From: Adiantum capillus-veneris
Lineage: Eukaryota; Streptophyta; Polypodiopsida; Polypodiales; Pteridaceae
Reading direction: 5' to 3'
Length of the DNA stretch: 62,000 nucleotides
Assembly: GCA_014529385.2 (NCBI GenBank)
Contig: CM043942.1
Location: forward strand, 53,074,647-53,136,646
The stretch's first letter is position 1. Every line of letters starts with the position of its first letter. The position numbers were made by a program, and so were the translations under genes. Below, one piece after another: positions 56,266 through 62,000 of this stretch. A model generated the notes under the pieces. The model saw only the letters and a list, made by a program, of their open reading frames with translations. It searched no databases and was not told the DNA's origin.

Positions 56266-56500
56266 CACCCTGGGCCTTTCTACACCATAGTCCAGGGGGG
56301 TGCTCAGATGGCACTACTGTCCACCTGTGTGGCTTTTCCCTCCTCCCATCTCTTGATTTAGCCCCATTGTATATATGCTGTTTTTTCATTGGGAGAGTCT
56401 CCTCATCATGCTTGTTGTAGCCCTCTCTTGCAGAGGTGGTTCTAGCCCTATGGGCAATTTTCATTAACTAATAGAAGGATCTTTTTCTCGGAAAAAAAAA
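56266..56500 (+). other. LINE 3' UTR and poly(A)
   Basis: About 230 non-coding bases end in TTTTTCTCGG and an A run (56,492-56,502, the last bases shared with the target duplication). Confidence 0.85.
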
Positions 56501-56515
56501 AACCATTTTAAGGCC
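56501..56515 (+). repeat. LINE target-site duplication, right copy
   Basis: AACCATTTTAAGGCC, identical to 49,680-49,694. Confidence 0.93.
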
Positions 56516-57244
56516 TTGAAGTCTGTGGTGATGTATATTTGAATGGTACCAAAGAGAACTTATGTATTTTCTTTGGAGGCAATGATGGAGACGTAGCTGG
56601 TTATATGGATACAGATTATGCAAGGAATGTGGACAACAAAAGGTCTATGTCAGAGAGTTCATTGGTGCAGTTCATAGCAATCTTCTTTGCAAGATTATAC
56701 ATTTTAATCTATCAGAGAAGCAAAGTATGGTGTTATGCCATATGCTAGCAAGGAAGCTATGTAGGTACTTATTAATATGCAATCTACCTTAGTGTTTAAT
56801 GTGGAGACAAATCACATTGATGTGACACATCACTTTCACTCATGAGGTGCCTGAGGACAAAGTGCATCAAGCTTGTCAATGCTCTGATATAGTTTGAATG
56901 AATGTGCATTCAAACTTCATCCATAAAGATCTCAAGACAATTAAAAATTTGATGGTAAAAGGGTAATCTATCTAGATAACGATTTGTGATTGGTAATTGG
57001 AAGTGGGTAATAGTCATGAACGATGGCAAGCCTCTGTTCAGACCACGCTGATGCATCGAGCGCACTTGTAACCTTTTATAAAGCAGGCTATTCACACTTT
57101 GCGTAGAACAACAGAAGGCATGAACTAATAGTTCCCTATCTTTTGGCAGAGCTCGTATGACTGTGATCAGTAAGATGGAGAGATCGATGCTTCGCTGCAT
57201 TCAATGTTGCAAAAGTGTCCACTCTGTTCTTTGTTCTGGGGGGT
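56516..57244 (+). pseudogene. Copia element 2: RNase H and 3' end
   Basis: Directly after the LINE the copia frame continues LKSVVMYI, then NGTKENLCIFFGGNDGDVAG and YMDTDYARNVDNKRSMSESS, the RNase H with its first catalytic Asp region. Later motifs are broken (YRSKVWCYAIC and so on). About 400 bases of decayed sequence end in TTCTGGGGGGT, a polypurine tract, at 57,234-57,244. Confidence 0.82.
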
Positions 57245-57498
57245 TGATGCGATTAAATCTATAGCATCTCAAGTGAATAGCCCAATATGATCCCAATTTT
57301 TATTTTGGCTTTACGTATTTATTTTACTTATTTGTCAAATCTTGGGTAGGGCAAATTGCTAAGATGAGTATATAAGCACCATCTTACCCCCATTGTAAAT
57401 CATCAACAAGGTTGGTTGGTTCAGCAATATCTCTCTCTCTTTCTCTCTCTTGTGTATTCTCCCTGTTGCTCTACGCTTCTTCATCGTTGACTTTGACA
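57245..57498 (+). repeat. 254-bp LTR of a copia element
   Basis: It starts TGATGCG after a polypurine tract and ends TTTGACA before TGGTATCAGAGC. A TATATAAG box lies at 57,369-57,376 and pyrimidine-rich CTCTCT sequence follows, typical of a short copia LTR promoter and leader. With a PPT on its left and a PBS on its right, it serves as 3' LTR for copia element 2 and 5' LTR for the sequence downstream. Confidence 0.78.
57369..57376 (+). promoter_or_regulatory. TATA box in copia LTR
   Basis: TATATAAG lies 125 bp into the LTR, a usual position for the LTR promoter. Confidence 0.6.
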
Positions 57499-57510
57499 TG
57501 GTATCAGAGC
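57499..57510 (+). promoter_or_regulatory. Copia primer-binding site (initiator Met tRNA)
   Basis: TGGTATCAGAGC is complementary to the 3' end of plant initiator methionine tRNA and directly follows the LTR. Confidence 0.92.
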
Positions 57511-58440
57511 TTCATGGTCGTTGATCGTAGAGAGGACTAGCATGTTGAAGAGAAGAGCTTTGAGCTCGTGGAGTTGTAGGGTGTAGACGGGTAGCATCTT
57601 GAAACCCTAGCATTTTCGAGGACTTTGGTGTGATGTGAAAGACAACCCCCCCCCCCCCCGGTGTTGCGTTTTGATGCGCAATCGATAGCGGTGCCTGACA
57701 ACGGCAGTGGTCACGGCAACGTCCTGACGAGCATCCTGAGATTCCGATAATGAGAGGGATTTTATTTGACAAAGCGTTTCAAAACACTCAACAGAGGAGG
57801 AAGGCTTGTTGAGGCAGCATTCTAAAACGAAGCCTCTAAGAGGCTCCTGGCTACATCCATCTCCGGTTCCTGCAAAATCATCTTAAAAGGCTACGACAAG
57901 GGTACCCACGACAAAAATTTTGGTGAGATTTTTCCTCCCCTCATCTTGAAATGCTAGACATTTGGTGGGCCCTGGGGATAGTTTGCAAGAGTCAAACTTG
58001 TGCCAAACAGGTACCTGCATGGTCTCGGCTTCTCCAACAAATACAGTGAGAGAAATGGAAAAGGCAAAGATAATAAGTTTTTGTGCAAAGCTTCCACCTC
58101 GAATGACCAACCCAAACTATCCGCTATGGAAAGTGGATCGACCAGTTGCCAATTAGTGGCCTATGCAATGGTAAAATTCTCAAGGAAATTGTCGAATTGT
58201 TTGGCTCGGGATTGTGAAGCCAAAAGCAAATGCATGAGTTCGCCAGAAGACAGAGGCAAAGGCAAACTTTACAGAATCAGTGCTCAGTTAGCTGCCTCGG
58301 TGCCCACAAGGTCTAATACCCATTGTTATAAATGCGAGAAGACGCATTGTTTGGCTCAGGAATGCAATGCCAAAGGCAAAAGCAGGGACTCACAAAAGGA
58401 CAAAGTCAAAGGCAAGTTCATATACAGATAACGATGATTA
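57511..58440 (+). pseudogene. Degenerate copia gag
   Basis: The first 450 bases have no open frame. From about 58,000 a 143-codon frame carries a Lys/Ser-rich sequence with a knuckle-like HCYKCEKTHCLAQEC. An earlier related run, SNCLARDCEAKSK, looks like a decayed duplicate of the same knuckle. Position after a PBS supports gag. No pol follows. Confidence 0.55.
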
Positions 58441-58770
58441 AGATTTGATAGGGGAGATCAGCATGGCATGCATAGTGGTGGCCACAACGCCAGATTTCTA
58501 GTCAAATGGTGGTTTCCGCAACATGCTTCAACCGGAGAGAGGCTTTTGAGCAACAAGAGGGATAAAAAGGAGCTCCCTACAAATGATTTTGACCCATGTG
58601 TTGGAGTCCAAGTTATCGTTGTTTGAATATGTGGGTCGGAGTTCAATGCACATGCATCTCGCAAGGAACCAATCAGATGTATCTAAAAACACTATGGATA
58701 AGTGCACCAATCCATTAATGTTGTCGGATTATAGACAAGCTGTGTTTCAAAGTTTATTGTCTTGTTCAAC
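58441..58770. other. Unassigned stretch
   Basis: I see no conserved motif or repeat here. Short frames on both strands overlap. Confidence 0.4.
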
Positions 58771-59429
58771 GTGATGTGTCCACAATTTACAAATGGGGAT
58801 TCTTTGCTACAGACGGGGCGTGGTTGCCCATAAAATACTCAAAAGAACACACTGCAATCCATGTAAAAGCACAAATCGACATACCTCGAATCACACAATC
58901 GCATAATCCAAGTTGTACACGAGCAGAGATAGAAAGAGAGCGTGATAGAACGAGAGAGCACGTGCAGGCGCACCACCTAGAGCAGAGTGCTACGCCGGCA
59001 CGGCAAGAGAGAAGAGAAGAATAACACAGACACTGGGTACAATCTCCCCCCGTGCAAGAGTGACCATGTCCCTCTTGCACGTATTTAATTTATAGAGAAG
59101 TTCATGCTCAAAATTGAGTTACATCCAATTCACACTTGGGCATAAAATAGTCATGGCTCATAAAGAGCTCAATGTAACAATTAATAGCTGTCTACATCTC
59201 AACTTATAACTAAACCATAAATACTAAGGCTTGCCACAGAAAATCCACTGGTGGCAGTTTTATTCCGAATAACTGCTATCGCTTTATTGTCCAGCACGTG
59301 CCAATCACTGATCTGCTCACACAACACCCAACAAGTGATCATATTCCACAATTCAAATCAACATTGCAATGCTTCATCAGAATATCAAATATTTCACAAA
59401 TATATCATCAAAATATCAATTCCATTACA
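58771..59429 (-). repeat. Probable 3' LTR of the chromovirus (element G)
   Basis: On the minus strand the PPT-like CAACCCTGGGGTA (59,430-59,442) follows the integrase spacer and is succeeded by TGTAATGG. A TATAAATTAA box is at about 59,083-59,092. The right border (59,429) is fairly clear. The other border is not, and 58,771 is a guess based on a TGATGTG word. No second copy is in the window. Confidence 0.5.
59051..59081 (-). promoter_or_regulatory. Hairpin just downstream of a TATA box in LTR of element G
   Basis: Arms CGTGCAAGAG (59,051-59,060) and CTCTTGCACG (59,072-59,081) are perfect 10-bp inverted repeats with an 11-base loop. On the minus strand the hairpin begins close after the TATA box, so it would lie at or near the 5' end of the LTR transcript. 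Confidence 0.6.
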
Positions 59430-59520
59430 TACCCCAGGGTTGAAAGACAATTGTCCTCAATTGTTACCGAAACCAAACTAGCGACAGTGGTGGCCAGCCA
59501 CTGGTAGAGTGGTCTAGTAA

Positions 59521-59755
59521 TTTGGTGTTGCCTAGATCGGCGAATCTACACCAATGGTCGTGCTGCCTAAATCGGCGGATCTGTAGTAATGCTGCCTAAA
59601 TCGGCGGATCTACATTTTGATTTTGTGTTGCCTAGATCGGCGAATCTACACTAGTGCTGCCTAAATCGGCGGATCTGCACTTTTAAAATTCGTGTTGCCT
59701 AAATCGGCGAATCTACACTAGAAGAAAAGCACTACCTAAATCGGCGAATCTGTGT
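59521..59755. repeat. Minisatellite of seven GCCTA(A/G)ATCGGCG units
   Basis: Seven units share the core GCCTA(A/G)ATCGGCG(A/G)ATCT (last unit ACCTA...) at about 59,526, 59,561, 59,590, 59,625, 59,654, 59,692 and 59,729, spaced 29-38 bp. In most units flanking GTG and CAC bases and the inner AGAT/ATCT words make each an imperfect hairpin. Types with CGGCGA and CGGCGG alternate irregularly. The array lies between integrase and PPT of element G, and the last unit contains the integrase stop. Confidence 0.85.
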
Positions 59756-60767
59756 CTCTAGGTGTGTGGTATGCAAGTATCGAGTGATGGTAGTGTGGAC
59801 TTAGCGATTGCTCAGAGATCCATTGACACTCTTCCAAGGAATAGTTTTTGTATTTTACCAAATATCTTCTGTACTGGTTTCCTCTGCGGGTAGTGGTCAT
59901 GTCATGATCTAAAATTATGTCGGCAGTCAGAATTTCTTCATCGTCCTCAATGAAGGGGGGGTCAGTTGTGGTAGGGGTGTCGGGAATAGGTCCCTTGTGT
60001 GGTCTCAACAAACTGACATGGAAGGAGTTGTGTATTTTCCAATGTGAGGGAATGCCCAAGCGGAACGCATTGTCATTTATTTCATGAAGAATTTTGAATG
60101 GGCCATAAAATCTAGGGGCCAATTTCACTTTAGGATGTTTTTCTACACTTTTTAAGCGTCGTTTTTCTATCCTAAGCCAAACGAGGTCGTTTTCTTTAAA
60201 AGGTGCAGGTCTTCGTTTCTTATTGGCTTGTGCGATGTATCGTTCTTGTGCTCGTTTAATGCAAGTTGTGGCTTCTTGTAAAATGTGTGTGTGATCTCTT
60301 GCTAAAGCGTCAGCCCCCAGGAACATCAGAGCTAACAGTGAAGACAGGGACAGGGAGTTTTTCCCATAGACAATTTCAAAAGGTGCACGGTTTGTGGATG
60401 AGTGGGGTGTGTTATTGTAAGCAAATTGAAGCATAGGGAGGTGTTGGTCCCAGTTTGCAGTATTTCCAGTGGTATAAGATCGAAGAAGATCCATAATAGT
60501 ACTGTTTGTGGCTTCTGTTTGACCATTACTTTCAGGGTGAAATGCAGATGTGAAATCCATTTTAGAGCCTAAGTTTTTGGCTAGGGCGACCCAAAAATGA
60601 TTGCAAAAGCGTCCATCACGGTCGGAGAGAATGACCTTGGGGAAGCCATGGTATGGAAAGAATATGGTTTTGAGAAAAAGATTTGCAGCCTGTGGTGCAG
60701 ACAATGTCTTTTTGCAGGGTACAAAGTATGCTTGTTTGCTAAAACGGTCAACTATGGTCCATATCAT
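59736..60767 (-). CDS. Chromovirus integrase with chromodomain (element G)
   Basis: This 343-codon open frame starts at the integrase core (MIWTIVDRFSKQAYF) with all three catalytic acids (TIVDRFSK, LSDRDGRF, GQTEATN). The GPF/Y module follows (LAPRFYGPFKILHEI), then IHNSFHVSLLRPHKG and a C-terminal chromodomain (QYRRYLVKYKNYSLEECQW). Chromodomain integrases direct insertion to particular chromatin. The zinc domain is missing because of a deletion at 60,768, so the ATG used here is internal. The core itself looks intact. Confidence 0.92.
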   Translation of the reverse strand: MIWTIVDRFSKQAYFVPCKKTLSAPQAANLFLKTIFFPYHGFPKVILSDRDGRFCNHFWVALAKNLGSKMDFTSAFHPESNGQTEATNSTIMDLLRSYTTGNTANWDQHLPMLQFAYNNTPHSSTNRAPFEIVYGKNSLSLSSLLALMFLGADALARDHTHILQEATTCIKRAQERYIAQANKKRRPAPFKENDLVWLRIEKRRLKSVEKHPKVKLAPRFYGPFKILHEINDNAFRLGIPSHWKIHNSFHVSLLRPHKGPIPDTPTTTDPPFIEDDEEILTADIILDHDMTTTRRGNQYRRYLVKYKNYSLEECQWISEQSLSPHYHHSILAYHTPRDTDSPI

Positions 60768-61134
60768 ATCATTGTGTGAGGATGCCAGTGGGCCAACAAC
60801 TACAAAGAAGGGTTGTGTGAAGTCGGGTAACTGCAGGATGGGGGCATGTGTAAGGAGATATTTGAGTGTGTCAAATGATTTTTGTTGTGTGGGACCCCAA
60901 TTGAATGGTACTTTTTGATAGTAAAGTGGTCATCGGTGACGCAATGTGTGAGAAGTTTTTGACAAATTTTTGATAAAAGCCTGCTAAACCTAAAAAGGAT
61001 TTTATGTCATGCACGGATTTGGGGGTAGGCCATGTTTTAATAGTGTCAATCTTTTGAGGGTCAACAGATATTCCTTTTTCTGAGACTATGTGGCCTAAAT
61101 AGTCAATGTGTGTTTGAAAGAATATACACCATCG
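60768..61134 (-). pseudogene. RT-end fragment of element G
   Basis: The minus strand encodes FFQTHIDYLGHIVSEKGISV, VHDIKSFLGLAGFYQKFV, FNWGPTQQKSFDTLKYLLTH and APILQLPDFTQPFFVV, i.e. RT thumb and the first strand of RNase H, with one frameshift near 60,925. It then jumps directly to the integrase core. Upstream it is cut at 61,134 by the LTR of element H. Confidence 0.85.
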
Positions 61135-61617
61135 TGGTAGTCTCTCCGAGAGCTACGCGCCCACACCACGCATTCACATTTTCGAGCTATTCGCGATCGA
61201 TCCTTCCTCGAGCTTGTTTTGTTTGTAAGTAGCACAAACAGTGTCTGTTTTTAACAATCAAGTGCTTTATGGAATGAGAAAGAGATTAGCTACACATAGA
61301 TACTCATGAACTTAAGTTTCGCCCACTTTTGGATTATGACCTGTTAGTCTATCGCGGCTGTATTCGAGATAACTAGGGTTCAAATCTGGTGAGATTAGAC
61401 TTATAGGTAAGTATATCCTAGTGAGAGGATGGTGCCTACAAGGTTTGATGTGATTCCGAGTTCATTGGAAGTGTAAACGGTGTTTGTAGCGGTTAGGGAT
61501 AGCAGTGTGATGCATTCTATGTGCACCACTACGGGTTAGTCGTGTCATCGGATGATAAGTATGTTGTCTGTGTCGTGCTTGTGAGTATGAACAAGGGAGT
61601 AGTTAAGCCCTAAAACA
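61135..61617 (+). repeat. 5' LTR of element H (Ty3)
   Basis: It begins TGGTAG where the RT of element G is interrupted and ends AAAACA right before a TTGGCGCC primer site. A length of 483 bp is plausible. The start is inferred from the break in element G because the partner LTR lies outside the window. Confidence 0.62.
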
Positions 61618-62000
61618 TTGGCGCCACTGTCGGGGACACAAGACCTTAAGTAGGGAGAGCTACGTCACTTGTGTGATGGTTAGCTTACTTTAGTTTTGAC
61701 TAGAGAGAGCTTTAACTTTTAGAACAAGATCCAGGATAGAGTATCCTGAGGTTTAGTGGATAGCCAGGAAGCCTGTGTCTTGCCGAGGGTCTGCGACTAG
61801 TTAGATTTAGTTAAGTAGGATAATGTGGAGTTATGGTTTTTGGTTTTGAGTGCTTGTTATACTTGTGTAGAAATAGAGTAGAAAAACGTTGTAAAAACGC
61901 AAGAAACAAACAAAAAGAAGCAACAATAAGGCTGTTTGCTTGCCTTGAAAGCAAAACCCACACCATATACCCTTGAAGGGGGCGAAAAAAGTAGACATTG
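61618..62000 (+). promoter_or_regulatory. Primer-binding site and leader of element H
   Basis: TTGGCGCCACTGTCGGGGA (61,618-61,636) has the same TTGGCGCC start and GGGGA end as the site of element C, here on the plus strand. The rest to the window edge is untranslated leader with no open frame of note. Confidence 0.82.

Larger units (their letters stand above)
49695..56500 (+). mobile_element. L1-like LINE retrotransposon, 6.8 kb
   Basis: The unit has a C-rich 5' region, ORF1 with a zinc knuckle, ORF2 with endonuclease, RT and zf-RVT, and an 11-base poly(A) at 56,492-56,502. A 15-bp target duplication flanks it, and it interrupts copia element 2 in its coding sequence. The presence of the 5' region suggests a full-length insertion. 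It is visibly richer in G+C than its surroundings. Confidence 0.95.

Noticed and set aside
59521-59755. CRISPR-like array
   Set aside because: Spacers are only about 10-20 bp, uneven, and units vary; it lies inside a plant retrotransposon 3' region.

Overview
This window looks like intergenic, transposon-packed DNA from the nuclear genome of a land plant. The evidence is Ty3/gypsy elements of several lineages (Tat-like with a second RNase H, a chromovirus with a chromodomain, others), Ty1/copia remnants, an L1-like LINE with a C-terminal zf-RVT, and plant-type primer-binding sites (TGGTATCAGAGC; TTGGCGCCG...GGGG). The mix of Tat-like elements with a Ty3 element of a type I associate with fungi hints at a non-seed plant (fern, lycophyte or bryophyte), but the species cannot be read from the sequence. 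I found no ordinary cellular gene, tRNA, rRNA or CRISPR array.

Left part (1-26,169), a Russian doll. On the minus strand lies a degenerate gene of unknown function (low-complexity and coiled-coil protein, apparently retroelement-associated), called the host ORF here. Its 5' stub is at 40,055-40,080, its body at 23,568-26,169 and its probable 3' part at 5,930-7,082. It is split by element A, a plus-strand Ty3 element (LTRs 7,083-7,637 and 22,508-~23,567). Element A is split by element B, a plus-strand Tat-like element (LTRs 11,540-12,696 and 20,143-21,014) whose removal restores A's reading frame. Element B carries a 287-bp MITE inside its 5' LTR and a 2-kb insertion inside its RT. Left of this are pieces of two minus-strand Tat-like elements: X (gag-PR, 1-1,486) and D (RNase H-integrase, 1,732-3,376), with a 245-bp LTR-like repeat at 1,487-1,731 and 5,680-5,924.

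Middle (26,170-40,054): element C, a minus-strand Ty3 element of 13.9 kb with both LTRs, PBS, PPT and a near-perfect 5-bp target duplication, inserted in the host ORF. Its order is gag (with an array of zinc knuckles), PR, acidic linker, RT-RH, INT, then a second aspartic-protease-like domain after INT, a tail with repeated Trp-x-Pro-Lys motifs, and a small acidic ORF before the 3' LTR. This post-integrase cargo is the most unusual thing in the window.

Right part (40,055-62,000): a decayed plus-strand Ty3 element E with a duplicated linker plus HHCC integrase module; a copia remnant; two further pieces of the host-ORF family facing each other; a second copia element split by a LINE (49,695-56,500) with a 15-bp target duplication and poly(A); a PPT-LTR-PBS junction at 57,245-57,510; a chromovirus with an internal deletion and a hairpin-forming minisatellite; and at the edge the 5' LTR and PBS of element H, which runs out of the window. 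Almost all reading frames are broken by stops, frameshifts or lost catalytic residues. The nearly intact ones are the integrases of B, D and the chromovirus, B's gag and B's RT-RNase H.
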